Numbered from the stretch's first letter, positions 42,767-52,847 are shown. The stretch: DNA of 64,000 bases from Candidatus Devosia phytovorans (GCA_029202405.1 CP119312.1:2299001-2363000); one strand, 5' to 3'. Made by a program: numbers and translations. Notes: generated by a model from the sequence alone, not told the origin.

Positions 42767-44367
42767 GATCCAAGTCCCTTGTTGGCAGCGGTTGCGGGGA
42801 GAGCGGCGACGACGAAGTCCTCGTCGTCGCTTTCGTCGGCGGAGAAGAGCTTGTCCTGCGGGCCGGCCTTGATGATCTTGATCATCAGCAGGACCGTGAT
42901 GATGGCGAGGGTAGTATAGAGCAGGGTGAAAAAGCTCAGCGAGATGACCAGGTCCCAGAAGTGGAGGCCCGAGGCGGCGTAGAAGGTGGGCAGAACGCCC
43001 TCCACCACCCAGGGCTGGCGGCCATATTCGGCGATGAACCAGCCCGACTCGATGGCAATCCAGGGCGTCGGCAGCAGCAGGGCGCCGAGCCACAGCATGC
43101 GTCGATTGGTGCCAATCCAGCCGCGCGACGCGCGGCAGAAGGTCAGCGCGAAGAAGGCGATGAAGAAGAAGCCCAGGCCCATCATGATGCGGAAGGTCCA
43201 GAACAGCGGCCAGACATCGGGCACGGTATATTCGGCCGCCATGGCGATCTCGGCGTCTGTGGCATTGCCGACATCCTCGCGATACTGCTTGAGCAGCAGG
43301 CCATAGCCGAGGTCGGGCCAGTGCTGCTCGAAGGTCAGGCGCGCAGCGGCATTGTTGCCGTCGGCCCGGATCTCCTGCAGGGCGTCATAGGCCACCATGC
43401 CCGAGCGGATGCGGGTTTCGGCATGGGCGACCAGCTCCTCGATGCCCGGCATGGGCTTGTCGAAGGAGCGCGTGGTGATGAGACCACCCATCCACGGGAT
43501 CTGGATCGACCAACTGGGGGCGCCACCATCCTCGCCCGGCCAGGCGAGAACCGTCCAAGGAGCGGGTGCCGGCTCAGTGTGATAGCTGGCCTCCATGGCC
43601 GCGATCTTCATCTTCTGGTGTTCGGTCGCGACATAGCCACTTTCATCACCCAGCACGACCACCGACAGGGCCGAGGCCAGGCCGAAGCTGGCGGCAACCA
43701 CCATGGAGCGCTTGGCGATCTCGACATGCTTGCCCTTGAGCTGGAAAATGCAAGAGATGGAGAAGACGAAGACCGCGCCGCAGAGATAGCCGGCGCTGAC
43801 GGTATGGACGAATTTGGCCTGCGCCACCTGGTTGAAGATCACTGCCATGAAGTCGGTGACTTCCATGCGCATGGTGTCGGGATTGAACTTGGCGCCGACC
43901 GGGTTTTGCATCCAGCCATTGGCGATGAGGATCCAGAGCGCCGAGAAATTGGCGCCCAGCGCCGTCAGCCAGGTGACGGCCAGATGGCCGACCTTGCTCA
44001 ACCGGTCCCAGCCGAAGAAGAAAAGGCCGATGAAGGTGGCTTCAAGGAAGAAGGCCATCAAGCCCTCGATGGCCAGCGGCGCGCCGAAGACGTCGCCGAC
44101 ATAGTGGCTGTAGTAGCTCCAGTTCATGCCGAACTGGAATTCCATGACGATGCCGGTAGCGACGCCCATGGCAAAATTGACGCCGAACAGCGTGCCCCAA
44201 AACAGGGTCGCCTTGCGCCAGACCTCGCGCCCGGTCATCACATAGACGCTTTCCATGATGCCCATCATCACGGAAAGGCCAATGGTCAGCGGCGGAAATA
44301 TGAAGTGATACATGGCGGTGACGGCGAATTGCCACCGCGAGAGTTCGACAACGGTCATGTCGATCAT
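42763..44367 (-). CDS. cydA: Cytochrome bd ubiquinol oxidase subunit I CydA
   Basis: A 534-residue haem-carrying subunit of the high-affinity quinol oxidase. It begins like E. coli CydA (VVELSRWQFAVTAMYHFIFPPLTIG, haem ligand His21), and it has the quinol-loop GRQPWVVEGVLPT motif and the long Q-loop form. It reduces oxygen to water at low oxygen tension without pumping protons. Expression is probably under FNR through the perfect box 80 bp upstream. Confidence 0.95.
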   Translation of the reverse strand: MIDMTVVELSRWQFAVTAMYHFIFPPLTIGLSVMMGIMESVYVMTGREVWRKATLFWGTLFGVNFAMGVATGIVMEFQFGMNWSYYSHYVGDVFGAPLAIEGLMAFFLEATFIGLFFFGWDRLSKVGHLAVTWLTALGANFSALWILIANGWMQNPVGAKFNPDTMRMEVTDFMAVIFNQVAQAKFVHTVSAGYLCGAVFVFSISCIFQLKGKHVEIAKRSMVVAASFGLASALSVVVLGDESGYVATEHQKMKIAAMEASYHTEPAPAPWTVLAWPGEDGGAPSWSIQIPWMGGLITTRSFDKPMPGIEELVAHAETRIRSGMVAYDALQEIRADGNNAAARLTFEQHWPDLGYGLLLKQYREDVGNATDAEIAMAAEYTVPDVWPLFWTFRIMMGLGFFFIAFFALTFCRASRGWIGTNRRMLWLGALLLPTPWIAIESGWFIAEYGRQPWVVEGVLPTFYAASGLHFWDLVISLSFFTLLYTTLAIITVLLMIKIIKAGPQDKLFSADESDDEDFVVAALPATAANKGLGS

Positions 44368-44446
44368 GGCATGAGGGCCCCTATGATTGACGCACCCCGA
44401 GGGGCGGAAAGTTCAATCGTCATAGGCAATAAGTGCGGGCTATTCC

Positions 44447-44460
44447 TTGATTCAGATCAA
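44447..44460. promoter_or_regulatory. Perfect FNR box between cydA and cydD
   Basis: TTGAT-TCAG-ATCAA is an exact match to the FNR consensus TTGAT-N4-ATCAA. It lies 80 bp upstream of the cydA start and 54 bp upstream of the cydD start, so it can serve both divergent units. The fnr-type gene is 3.5 kb away. Confidence 0.9.
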
Positions 44461-44513
44461 AGGTGGTTCTGTCGGTCCGGCTATGGTGTGGGCATCGAAT
44501 TGCGAGAGTGCCA

Positions 44514-46247
44514 ATGTCAGCCAGTCAGACGATAGACCGCCAAAACGGGAAGACGCTATCGGGATTGACCCGTAACGGTGGCGTCTGGCTGGGCCTCGCC
44601 ATTGCCGCCCCTCTCCTGGGTGGTGCCCTGCTGATCTGGCAGGCCTGGACGCTGGCCCATGTGATCGGCGCGGCGATCGAAGGTGGCGCGGCCATATCGA
44701 CGCTCGGGCCGGCCGTGGCGCTGATCCTGGCCTTGCTCATCATCCGCGCCGCGCTGGGGGCGATCGGCGATCGTGCCGGCACAGCCGCCGCCGAAGCGAT
44801 CAAGACGCAGCTGCGCGGCGCGCTGTTTGGTCAATTGCTGTCGCGCTCGCCGCGCGAGGCCGAGCGGGCGCAGGCCGGCGCTGCGACCGCAGCCATTGTC
44901 GATCAGGTCGAAGCGCTCGATGCCTTCTTTTCGCGCTACCTGCCGGCGATGATCGGTGCGAGCGTGCTGCCCGTGGCCTTTGGCGCCGTCATCCTGCCGC
45001 TCGACTGGCTGGCGGGTCTCCTCTTCCTCGTCACCGCGCCGCTCATTCCCCTGTTCATGGCGCTGGCGGGCCTTGGCGCACAGGTGGCGACGCGGCGGCA
45101 GGCGCGCGCCCTTAGTCTCCTCACTGGACGCTTTGCCGACCGGCTGCGCGGGCTGATGACGCTCAAACTCTTCGGCCGTGCCGAGGCGGAAACGGCGGGC
45201 ATTGTTGCTGCCAGCGACGACTTGCGGCAGCGCAACCTGCGGGTGCTGCGCATCGCCTTTCTGTCCTCGGCCGTGCTGGAATTCTTTGCGGCACTCGGCG
45301 TCGCCGGCGTGGCGCTCTATATCGGGCTGACCTACATCGACTTCCTGCACCTGCGGTCGACGCCGATGACGCTGGAGCTGGGCCTGTTCCTGCTACTGAT
45401 GGCGCCCGAGGTCTATAATCCCCTGCGCACGCTGGCAGCCCATTATCACGACCGCGCCGCCGCCAAGGCGGGGATTGGAGAGATCGAGGCGCAGCTTGGC
45501 ACCCTGCCCAGGCAGGTGCCAAGCTTCGCCGATGCACCGCTCATCCCCAATACCGGCGCCATCGGCGTCACTATCCGCAGCCTGACCCTGCGCACGCCCG
45601 ACAATGCCCGCACGCTCCTCGAAGGCGCTGACCTCACCATCGCGCCCGGCGAGCATATCGCCATCCTGGGCCAGAGCGGCATCGGCAAGTCGACGCTGCT
45701 CGAAGCCATGGTCCGGCTGCGCCATCACGAGGGCAGCATGGCCCTGGGCGGTCGCCCGCTAGCCGATTGGCCCGAGGCTGAGCTGCGCGCCCGCGTCACC
45801 ATGCTGGGCCAGAAGCCGCGTATCTTTGCCGGCACCATGGCCCACAACATTGCCCTCGCCCGCCCCGGCGCGAGCAATGCCGAAATTCGGCGCGCGGCCG
45901 AATTGGCGCATGCCGCCGGCTTTGCCGACGCCCTGCCCGAGGGGCTCGATACCCTGCTGGGCGAAGGCGGCTTTGGCCTGTCGGGTGGACAGGTGCAACG
46001 CATCGCCCTGGCGCGCGTCTATCTGCGCGATGCCGGATTGATCCTCCTCGATGAGCCGACCGCCCATCTCGACGCCGACCTCGAACAGGCCGTGCTCGAC
46101 GACCTCAGGGCCTATGCCAAGGGCCGCACGCTGGTGATTTCCACCCATTCGCTGGCCGTCGCCTCGCAGATGGACCGGGTCTGGCGCATTGCCGGCGAAA
46201 AACTGCTGCCGGTGGCAACGCCGCATCGGGATCGGAGCATCGCATGA
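44514..46247 (+). CDS. cydD: CydD subunit of the cysteine/glutathione exporter CydDC
   Basis: A 577-residue ABC exporter half with six membrane spans and a C-terminal ATPase (GQSGIGKSTLLE; LSGGQVQRIALARVYL; LILLDEPTAHLD). CydDC exports cysteine and glutathione (more recent work suggests haem) and is needed to assemble cytochrome bd. ATG 44514 is chosen because GAGAG precedes it and the 17 extra residues of the longer frame are not conserved. Its stop overlaps the cydC ATG. Confidence 0.93.
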   Translation: MSASQTIDRQNGKTLSGLTRNGGVWLGLAIAAPLLGGALLIWQAWTLAHVIGAAIEGGAAISTLGPAVALILALLIIRAALGAIGDRAGTAAAEAIKTQLRGALFGQLLSRSPREAERAQAGAATAAIVDQVEALDAFFSRYLPAMIGASVLPVAFGAVILPLDWLAGLLFLVTAPLIPLFMALAGLGAQVATRRQARALSLLTGRFADRLRGLMTLKLFGRAEAETAGIVAASDDLRQRNLRVLRIAFLSSAVLEFFAALGVAGVALYIGLTYIDFLHLRSTPMTLELGLFLLLMAPEVYNPLRTLAAHYHDRAAAKAGIGEIEAQLGTLPRQVPSFADAPLIPNTGAIGVTIRSLTLRTPDNARTLLEGADLTIAPGEHIAILGQSGIGKSTLLEAMVRLRHHEGSMALGGRPLADWPEAELRARVTMLGQKPRIFAGTMAHNIALARPGASNAEIRRAAELAHAAGFADALPEGLDTLLGEGGFGLSGGQVQRIALARVYLRDAGLILLDEPTAHLDADLEQAVLDDLRAYAKGRTLVISTHSLAVASQMDRVWRIAGEKLLPVATPHRDRSIA

Positions 46248-47893
46248 AATCCCTCTTCGCCTTCCGCGCCCTGTTCATGAGCCAGCTCACCGGCTTTGCC
46301 CTGGCGCTGCTGCTGTCGCTGATCGCCCTTGGCGCCGGCGTGACCCTCCTCGCCACCTCGGGCTGGTTCGTCACCGCCGCCGCCATCACCACGCTGGGCC
46401 TCGCCTTCAATCTCTTCGTGCCTTCGGCGCTGGTACGTGCCTTTTCCTTCATCCGGATCCTGGCGCGTTATGGCGAGCGGCTGGTGGGGCATGACGCGAC
46501 ACTGCGCCTCCTGGCCGATCTGCGCGGCTGGCTGTTTGCCCGGCTCTTCCCTCGCCTGCCGCTGGGCGACCGCAGCCTGCGCCATGGCGATCTTGTCAGT
46601 CGCCTCACCGCCGATGTCGATGCGCTCGACACGGCCTTTCTCGTCGCCATCGGACCAATCACCGCCGCCCTGGTCATCGGCACGGTGCTCACCGCTGTCA
46701 TGGCCTTTCTGCTGCCGGGCGCGGCGCTGGTCTTTGGCCTCTTCTATGCCAGCGCTATTCTCGTCGTGCCGGCGGGCCTCGTGCTGGTCAGCCGCGACAC
46801 AGGCCAGGACATGGTCACCCGCGCCGCCGATGCGCGCGCTGCCGTGCTCGACGGCATCGAAGGCCATGCCGATCTCACCGTGTTTGGCGTATTGGGCACA
46901 GCCCAGGCCGGTTTTGACGTCACCGCGGCCCGGTTGAGTGCGACCAGAGGGCATCTCGCCAGCCTCACGGCCCTCGGCAGTTTTGCCGTGCAAGCGCTGG
47001 CCACCCTGGCACTGGTCGGCTCGCTCTGGCTGGGTCTTGTGGCGCTGGAGGCCGGACAGGTCGATGGCCCCGTGCTGGCGGGGCTGCTGCTCGCCATCAT
47101 GGGGAGTTTTGAAGCCACCAATGTCATCCTTCGCAGCGTCAGCAAGCTGACCACGGCCATGGCCGCCGCAGAGCGCCTGACCGCCATTGCCGAAATGCCG
47201 ATCGTCGTTGTCGATCCAGTGAAGCCTCTTGCCCTGCGGGATGACATGACGATCGCCTTGCGTGACGTGTGTTTCGGCTATGGTGGTCCTGTCGTGCTCG
47301 ACGAGCTCAACCTCACCGTGCGGCCGGGAGAGCATCTGGCGATCCAGGGCGCCAGCGGCGGTGGCAAATCGAGCCTGCTCACATTGCTGCTGCGCCTGGC
47401 CGATCCGCAGGCCGGCAGCATCACTCTGGGTGGCGTCCCGATCGACCATCTGCGCTTGGCGGACCTGCACGCCAGCCTCGCCCTCCTCAGCCAGGACAGC
47501 CCGCTGTTCAACGACACGATCCGCGCCAACCTTCACATCGGCCGGCCCGAGGCTGACGATGACGCGCTCTGGGCGGCGCTCCATGCCGCGGGCATCGGCG
47601 CGTTCGTGCAGGGCCTGCCGCTCGGTCTCGATGCGCTGCTGGGCGAAGGCGGCCGCACGGTCTCGGCTGGTCAGGCCCGCCGCCTTTGTCTGGCCCGCGT
47701 GCTGCTGTCGCCGGCAAAAATCCTGCTGCTGGATGAGCCGACCACGGGTCTCGACCACACGGCCGAAGTGAGCTTCTTTGAAACCCTGCGCGCAGCCGCA
47801 CAGGGCCGGACCGTCATTGTCGTCACCCACGCCAGCATTCCCGACGGCACCGTGGATCGCGTGATGACCCTGCGAAACGGGCGGCTCGATTGA
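46244..47893 (+). CDS. cydC: CydC subunit of the exporter CydDC
   Basis: A 549-residue partner of CydD. The membrane domain starts FRALFMSQLTGFALALLLSLIALG and contains GWFVTAAAI and the Y/GER region ILARYGERLVGHD; the ATPase has ASGGGKSSLLTLLL, a slightly altered signature VSAGQARRLCLARVLL, and ILLLDEPTTGLD. It overlaps cydD by four bases and ends 67 bp before the convergent fnr gene. Confidence 0.93.
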   Translation: MKSLFAFRALFMSQLTGFALALLLSLIALGAGVTLLATSGWFVTAAAITTLGLAFNLFVPSALVRAFSFIRILARYGERLVGHDATLRLLADLRGWLFARLFPRLPLGDRSLRHGDLVSRLTADVDALDTAFLVAIGPITAALVIGTVLTAVMAFLLPGAALVFGLFYASAILVVPAGLVLVSRDTGQDMVTRAADARAAVLDGIEGHADLTVFGVLGTAQAGFDVTAARLSATRGHLASLTALGSFAVQALATLALVGSLWLGLVALEAGQVDGPVLAGLLLAIMGSFEATNVILRSVSKLTTAMAAAERLTAIAEMPIVVVDPVKPLALRDDMTIALRDVCFGYGGPVVLDELNLTVRPGEHLAIQGASGGGKSSLLTLLLRLADPQAGSITLGGVPIDHLRLADLHASLALLSQDSPLFNDTIRANLHIGRPEADDDALWAALHAAGIGAFVQGLPLGLDALLGEGGRTVSAGQARRLCLARVLLSPAKILLLDEPTTGLDHTAEVSFFETLRAAAQGRTVIVVTHASIPDGTVDRVMTLRNGRLD

Positions 47894-47960
47894 TAGGCTT
47901 TTTCCGACAGCTTCACATACGTGGTTGTGAATCCACGGGCAAAGGCCGACAATCCGCAAC

Positions 47961-48689
47961 CTAGCCGCAGCGGAGGCGGAGCCTCGTCAGATCGGGCACG
48001 ACGACGTGGCGATAGTGTTCGATCTCGATCACGCCGTCGGCCTTGAGGCGGCTTATCTGGCGGCTCACGGTTTCGATGGTCAGGCCCAGAAAATCGGCGA
48101 TGTCTGCGCGACTGAGTGGCAGGTCGAAGGTGGTGACCGCCCCGGCCGGATCGATATGGCTGGCGATGAGATAGAGAAAGCTCGCGACCTTTTCGGCTGC
48201 CGTCTTGCGGCCCAGCGTCACCATCCAGTCGCGCGCCTCGTCGAGATCGCGCAGGGCCTGCAGCGCCACGCGATGTTCGAGTTCGGGATTGCTGCGCACC
48301 AGTGCTTCCAGCGCCGCCTTGGGCACGAGGCACACTTCCACATCGGACGCCGCCTCGGCCGTGACCCGGCTCTCGGTGGCAAACATGCGGCCAAGCAGAT
48401 CGGGGGCAAATTGCAACCCGACCACCTGCTGACGCCCATCCTCGAGCACCTTGGTCAACTTGATGACGCCGCGCAGCACATTGCCATAGGCGGTGATGGG
48501 CTCGGCATCGGCCATCAGCTCCTCGCCGGCCTCGTATCGGACGCGGCGTGTCAGATGGGAAATGGCCAGGAGCTGTTCGGGGGTGAGGGCAGAACAGATG
48601 CCCTGGTGCATCCCCCTGCAGGCCTGGCAGAGCGCCGGTGTGGGCACGGGTCTGGCTATGCGTTCGATGTCGTTGCTGACGTGCTGCAT
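47961..48689 (-). CDS. fnrN: FNR-type oxygen-sensing Crp/Fnr regulator (FnrN)
   Basis: A 242-residue CRP-fold regulator carrying a [4Fe-4S] oxygen sensor. The cysteines Cys21, Cys24, Cys32 (C-x2-C-x7-C in LCQACRGMHQGICSAL) plus a later Cys in DVEVCLVPKAALE match the alphaproteobacterial FnrN pattern. The helix-turn-helix DIADFLGLTIETVSRQISRL has the E-x2-SR recognition pattern for TTGAT-N4-ATCAA. I chose ATG 48689 because the open frame to 48959 has no family similarity and GGAGACG precedes it. The perfect FNR box at cyd is the obvious target; an imperfect box lies upstream of its own start. Confidence 0.92.
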   Translation of the reverse strand: MQHVSNDIERIARPVPTPALCQACRGMHQGICSALTPEQLLAISHLTRRVRYEAGEELMADAEPITAYGNVLRGVIKLTKVLEDGRQQVVGLQFAPDLLGRMFATESRVTAEAASDVEVCLVPKAALEALVRSNPELEHRVALQALRDLDEARDWMVTLGRKTAAEKVASFLYLIASHIDPAGAVTTFDLPLSRADIADFLGLTIETVSRQISRLKADGVIEIEHYRHVVVPDLTRLRLRCG

Positions 48690-48782
48690 GGCATTTCGTC
48701 TCCTGACAGGATCGATATACGCCTGCGCCGAGGGCGCACTAAGTTGCGCAACTGTCGCAGTGCCAACCTGCCGCAGGTCAGT

Positions 48783-48796
48783 TTGATCGATGCCAA
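48783..48796. promoter_or_regulatory. Imperfect FNR box upstream of fnrN
   Basis: On the minus strand the site reads TTGGC-ATCG-ATCAA, one perfect half and one with two mismatches. It is about 95 bp upstream of the fnrN start, in the fnrN/copA divergent region, and could mediate weak autoregulation. Confidence 0.35.
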
Positions 48797-48873
48797 TGCA
48801 GGGTTCGCCGGGCCGCGATCTGGCCTTTTGCAGCATGGCGATCACTCTCGAACGCGTGCGGCTGCCGGGGGCC

Positions 48874-48904
48874 TTGACCTTCCCATGATGGGAAGGTCTA
48901 TATG
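48874..48904 (+). promoter_or_regulatory. CueR/HmrR-type copper-responsive promoter of copA
   Basis: A -35 element TTGACC (48874-48879) and a -10 element TATATG (48899-48904) are separated by 19 bp, the over-long spacing typical of MerR-family promoters. Within it lies the exact dyad ACCTTCC-N7-GGAAGGT (48877-48897), the CueR/HmrR operator. It is 22 bp upstream of the copA ATG. Confidence 0.92.
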
Positions 48905-48926
48905 CATGGGGACGAGGTGAAAAACC

Positions 48927-51176
48927 ATGACTGAACACGTCCAAAAAGACAAAATGCAATTCAATATCGAAGGCATGACCTGCGCCTCCTGTGTGGCGCG
49001 GGTGGAAAAATCAATTTTGAAAGTCTCTGGCGTAACGGCGGCGTCTGTCAACCTTGCGACTGAACGCGCCACCATAACGGGCGGCGCCGAGGGTGATTTA
49101 ATCAAGGCCATCCAGAAGGTTGGCTATGCGGCAGAAAAAGTGCCGGAACACCATCATGCCGATCATTCCGGCCATCAACACCACGACGAAGACGCGGTGA
49201 TTCTGCGCCGCGACATGCTCATTGCCGGCGGGCTCACCCTGCCGATCTTCGTGCTGGAAATGCTGGGGCATTTCTACATGCCCTTCCACATGTGGCTGAT
49301 GGCCGCCGTGCCGATGCAGGTGCTGTGGATCGCCTATTTCGTGGCGACCAGCGTGGTGCTGTTCGTGCCCGGCTGGCGCTTCTTCCAGCATGGCATTCCG
49401 GCGCTCCTGCGCGGCGCGCCGGAGATGAATTCGCTGGTCGCCCTGGGTGCCGGCGCGGCCTACCTCTATTCGGTGGTTGCCACCTTCGCGCCGGCGCTGC
49501 TGCCCGAGGGCACGCGCTATGTCTATTACGAGGCGGCCGCCGTTATCGTTACGCTGATCCTTGTCGGGCGCTGGCTCGAAGCGCTGGCCAAGGGTCGCAC
49601 CGGCGAGGCCATTCAGCGGCTGGTGCGCGAGCAGGCGAAAACCGCCCGCGTCACGCGTGATGGCACGCTCATCGAGCTGCCGATCGAGCAGGTCGTGGCT
49701 GGCGATATCATCATGGTCCGCCCCGGCGAAAAGATCGCCGTGGATGGGGAAATCGTCGAGGGCGCGAGCCATGTCGACGAGTCGATGATTTCGGGCGAGA
49801 GCCTGCCGGTCACCAAGGGCGTCGGCGCCGAGGTGATCGGAGGCACGCTCAATATGTCGGGCAGTTTCAGCTTCCGCGCCACCAAGGTTGGCGGCGATAC
49901 GATGCTGGCGCAGATCATCCGCATGGTCGAGGAAGCGCAGGGCGGCAAGCTGCCGATCCAGGCCGTGGTCGACCGGATTACCGCCTGGTTCGTGCCCATG
50001 GTCATCGCGCTGGCCATTGCCACTTTCGCTGTCTGGGTCGTGTTCGGTCCGCAGCCGGCCTATGCCTTTGGCTTGGTCAATGCGGTGGCCGTACTGATCA
50101 TCGCCTGCCCCTGTGCCATGGGCCTCGCCACGCCGACATCCATCATGGTCGGCACCGGCCGGGCTGCCGAGCTGGGCGTGCTATTCCGCCGCGGCGAGTC
50201 GCTGCAGCAATTGCGCGAAGCCAAGGTCGTCGCCTTCGACAAGACGGGCACGCTGACCGAGGGCAGGCCCACGCTCACCGATCTCATTCTCGACGATGAT
50301 TTCACCCATGACGAAGTGCTGGGTTTGGTCGCCGCCGTCGAGGCAAAGTCCGAGCATCCGATCGCTGCGGCCATCGTCGCTGCTGCCGAAAAGGCAGGGC
50401 TTTCGCTGGGCGCGGTGACCGAGTTCCAGTCGCATGCCGGTCATGGCGTCACCGCCCGGGTCGATGGGCGACTGGTCTCCATTGGCTCGCAGCGTCACCT
50501 GAGCCATCTCGATTTTTCCGATTTTGCCGATGCGATCGAAAAGCTCGCCGATGCGGGCAAGACGCCGGTCTTTGCCGCGATGGATGACAAGCTGGCCGCG
50601 GCCATCGTTGTTGCCGACACGATCAGGCCGACCAGCAAGGCGGTCATATCAGCGCTGCATGGCATGGGCCTCAAGACCGCGATGATCTCGGGCGACAATC
50701 GCCGCACCGCCGCAGCCATCGCCCGCCAGCTGGGCATTGACGAAGTGCGCGCCGAAGTGCTGCCGGCCGACAAGGTGGCTGCGATCAAGAGCCTGCGCTC
50801 GCTGGGCGTCGTCGCCTATGTGGGCGACGGCATCAATGATGCGCCGGCGCTGGCGGAAGCCGATATCGGCATTGCCGTGGGCACGGGCACCGACGCCGCC
50901 ATCGAGAGCGCCGATGTCGTGCTGCTCGGCGGCGACCTGAAAGGCGTGCTCAATGCCCTCACCATCAGCCGCGCCACCATGCGCAATATCTGGGAAAACC
51001 TCTTCTGGGCCTTTGGCTACAATGTGCTGTTGATCCCGCTGGCCGCCGGCGCGCTCTATCCCGCCTTCGGCCTGCTGCTCAATCCCATGTTCGGGGCCGG
51101 CGCCATGGCGCTCTCCTCGGTGCTGGTGGTCAGCAATGCGCAGCGCCTGCGGGCGGTGAAAGGCGTTCAGTCATGA
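48927..51176 (+). CDS. copA: Cu(I)-exporting P1B-type ATPase CopA
   Basis: A 749-residue copper efflux pump. One N-terminal metal-binding domain (GMTCASC, Cys19/Cys22) is followed by a histidine-rich linker ([16 protein letters not shown]), then membrane helices, the phosphatase TGE motif as SGES, the transmembrane Cys394-Pro-Cys396, the phosphorylation motif DKTGT (Asp438), SEHP and GDGIND. It is the first gene of copA-cueR-copZ behind the CueR promoter. The C-terminus overlaps the cueR ATG by four bases. Cu(I)/Ag(I) specificity follows from the CPC motif and the regulator. Confidence 0.95.
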   Translation: MTEHVQKDKMQFNIEGMTCASCVARVEKSILKVSGVTAASVNLATERATITGGAEGDLIKAIQKVGYAAEKVPEHHHADHSGHQHHDEDAVILRRDMLIAGGLTLPIFVLEMLGHFYMPFHMWLMAAVPMQVLWIAYFVATSVVLFVPGWRFFQHGIPALLRGAPEMNSLVALGAGAAYLYSVVATFAPALLPEGTRYVYYEAAAVIVTLILVGRWLEALAKGRTGEAIQRLVREQAKTARVTRDGTLIELPIEQVVAGDIIMVRPGEKIAVDGEIVEGASHVDESMISGESLPVTKGVGAEVIGGTLNMSGSFSFRATKVGGDTMLAQIIRMVEEAQGGKLPIQAVVDRITAWFVPMVIALAIATFAVWVVFGPQPAYAFGLVNAVAVLIIACPCAMGLATPTSIMVGTGRAAELGVLFRRGESLQQLREAKVVAFDKTGTLTEGRPTLTDLILDDDFTHDEVLGLVAAVEAKSEHPIAAAIVAAAEKAGLSLGAVTEFQSHAGHGVTARVDGRLVSIGSQRHLSHLDFSDFADAIEKLADAGKTPVFAAMDDKLAAAIVVADTIRPTSKAVISALHGMGLKTAMISGDNRRTAAAIARQLGIDEVRAEVLPADKVAAIKSLRSLGVVAYVGDGINDAPALAEADIGIAVGTGTDAAIESADVVLLGGDLKGVLNALTISRATMRNIWENLFWAFGYNVLLIPLAAGALYPAFGLLLNPMFGAGAMALSSVLVVSNAQRLRAVKGVQS

Positions 51177-51583
51177 ATATCGGTGAAGCCTCCAGCGCCT
51201 CGGGCGTTTCGGCCAAGATGATCCGCTATTACGAATCCATCGGCCTGATCCGCGCGCCCCTGCGCACCGACAGCAATTACCGCGTCTATGGCGCCGACGA
51301 AGTGCATGTGCTGCGCTTCGTCAAACGCGCCCGGACGCTGGGTTTCTCGGTCGATGAAACGTCCACCCTCCTCGGCCTCTGGCAGGACAAGTCGCGCGCC
51401 AGTGCCGAGGTCAAGGAGATCGCCACCGGGCACATATCGGCGCTCGAAACCAAGATTGCCGAGCTGCAATCGATGGTCAAAACGCTGAAACATCTCTCAC
51501 ATTGCTGCAGCGGCGACAACCGTCCCGACTGCCCCATCCTCGACGATCTCGCTGGCGCAAAGCCGGCCACCAAAGGACACTGA
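51173..51583 (+). CDS. cueR: Cu(I)-responsive MerR family regulator CueR/HmrR
   Basis: A 136-residue MerR regulator. The N-terminal [26 protein letters not shown] is the DNA-binding head; the metal-binding loop at the C-terminus has Cys112 and Cys120 ([12 protein letters not shown]), the same positions as in E. coli CueR, which are selective for monovalent copper. It activates the promoter at 48874-48904 and thus its own operon. Confidence 0.94.
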   Translation: MNIGEASSASGVSAKMIRYYESIGLIRAPLRTDSNYRVYGADEVHVLRFVKRARTLGFSVDETSTLLGLWQDKSRASAEVKEIATGHISALETKIAELQSMVKTLKHLSHCCSGDNRPDCPILDDLAGAKPATKGH

Positions 51584-51585
51584 CC

Positions 51586-51783
51586 ATGAGCCAAACGACC
51601 ACATTCACCGTCAACGACATGACCTGCAGCCATTGCGTCGGCACGGTCACCAAGGCGCTCGAAGAGGCCCTGCCCGGCGCCGAGATCGCCGTCGATCTCG
51701 GCACCCACACGGTGCGCTTCACCGGCGATGCCGCCAAGGGCAAGGCGGCGATCGAAGAGGCGGGCTACACGCCTGAAGCCTAG
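51586..51783 (+). CDS. copZ: Copper chaperone CopZ (HMA domain)
   Basis: A 65-residue single heavy-metal-associated domain: FTVNDMTCSHCVGTVTKALEE has the Cu(I)-binding MTCSHC. It shuttles copper to CopA in the cytoplasm. ATG 51586 is two bases after the cueR stop and follows AAAGGAC; the larger open frame overlaps cueR. Its stop shares a CTAG tetranucleotide with the convergent DUF1428 gene. Confidence 0.92.
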   Translation: MSQTTTFTVNDMTCSHCVGTVTKALEEALPGAEIAVDLGTHTVRFTGDAAKGKAAIEEAGYTPEA

Positions 51784-52493
51784 TCGTCGACCAGTGGTAG
51801 GAAGCCGCCGAAGACGCGGCGAGCTTCGTCGCCCGGCGTGCCTTCCTCGTGCATGCGCGGGTCTTCGTAGATCTTTGGCCAGGCAGCGTCGCGATGCGCC
51901 TTGCTGGGCCATTCGATGAAGGAAAACACCACGCTTTCGTCCGCCCTGGCACTGACCGCCTTCTTGAAGTCGGTGTGCTGGCCATCGGGGACATTATCGC
52001 CCCAGGCGTCGACAAAACGTGTCGCACCCAATTCCTTGAACACGGCGGCCTGGCGTTCCAGCACGGCGCGATATTCATCCTTGCGGGCGGTCGGCACGGG
52101 GATGAGCGAGCCGTCGACATAGCCCGGCTTGCCCTTCGTGCCCTGCTGATAGATTTCGGCGAAACCACCATAGATCATGCGCGCGCCGTCAAAGGGCATG
52201 TCGCGGCCCATGGCTTCCATGGCCGGGTCGTGCATCATCTTTTCGCTGGCGGCATCGGCCGTCGCCTTGTCGGGATATTCGTGCCAGGAAAAGACGATCA
52301 CCTCGTCCTCCCTGGCCTGCACGGCGCGGCGGAAATCGGTGACCTGCCCATCGGGCACGTCATCCTCCCAGGCCTCCATCAGCCGCCTGACGCCATAGCC
52401 CTTGAACAGGTCCGCGCTGTTGTCGACCAGCGTTTTGTATTTGTCCTTGTTGTCCGCCGGAACGGGCACGACAAAACCAGATATATAGGTCAT
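51780..52493 (-). CDS. Tandem DUF1428 protein
   Basis: A 237-residue protein made of two DUF1428 units, residues 1-115 and about 122-237. Both repeat the same order: (G)xVVPVPADNKDKY / SLIPVPTARKDEY, MEAWEDDVPDGQVTDFRRAV / VDAWGDNVPDGQHTDFKKAV, and DEVIVFSWHEYPDKA / ESVVFSFIEWPSKA, then the GGF end. DUF1428 is a dimeric alpha-beta barrel family of unknown function, normally about 120 residues, so this is an internal duplication. ATG 52493 is chosen over the frame to 52574 because GGAGAAGAGGAG lies just upstream. Confidence 0.85.
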   Translation of the reverse strand: MTYISGFVVPVPADNKDKYKTLVDNSADLFKGYGVRRLMEAWEDDVPDGQVTDFRRAVQAREDEVIVFSWHEYPDKATADAASEKMMHDPAMEAMGRDMPFDGARMIYGGFAEIYQQGTKGKPGYVDGSLIPVPTARKDEYRAVLERQAAVFKELGATRFVDAWGDNVPDGQHTDFKKAVSARADESVVFSFIEWPSKAHRDAAWPKIYEDPRMHEEGTPGDEARRVFGGFLPLVDD

Positions 52494-52721
52494 CGCAGTC
52501 TCTCCTCTTCTCCTCACAGGAGGAAAACCTCGATACGAGGTTAGTTCCCCTGCATGACGTTCGCATGCAGGCAAATCCGACAGAAGAGAGAGGATTGGTG
52601 AGCCCCAATGGCACCAAATGGTCCGGCGTCACCCGAGGCTCGCGGCAGGAACGGGGGGCGTAACGGTTGGTTCCCGAGGAAGCATCGGGTTTTAGGAAAA
52701 TTCGGCGAAGACGCGTTTTCA

Positions 52722-52846
52722 ATGGGATACCCCCACCTATCCTCCCCCTGATAGGGGGAGGGACTGATCGAGTTTGGGGCGTGATATTGCCCGCCCGCCG
52801 GCCGGATCCCTCCCCCTTTTCAGGGGGAGGTTAGGAGGGGGTATCC
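52722..52846. repeat. Family C inverted-pair repeat, copy 3
   Basis: GGATACCCCCACCTATCCTC at the left and GAGGTTAGGAGGGGGTATCC at the right, with CCCCCTGATAGGGGGAGGGA and TCCCTCCCCCTTTTCAGGGG inside. It lies in the gene-free region 52494-52902 beside a terminator. Confidence 0.85.
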
Positions 52847-52847
52847 A

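Noticed and set aside
46112..47959. 615-codon minus-strand frame opposite cydC
   Set aside because: Antisense to an intact ABC exporter gene, without recognisable domains.
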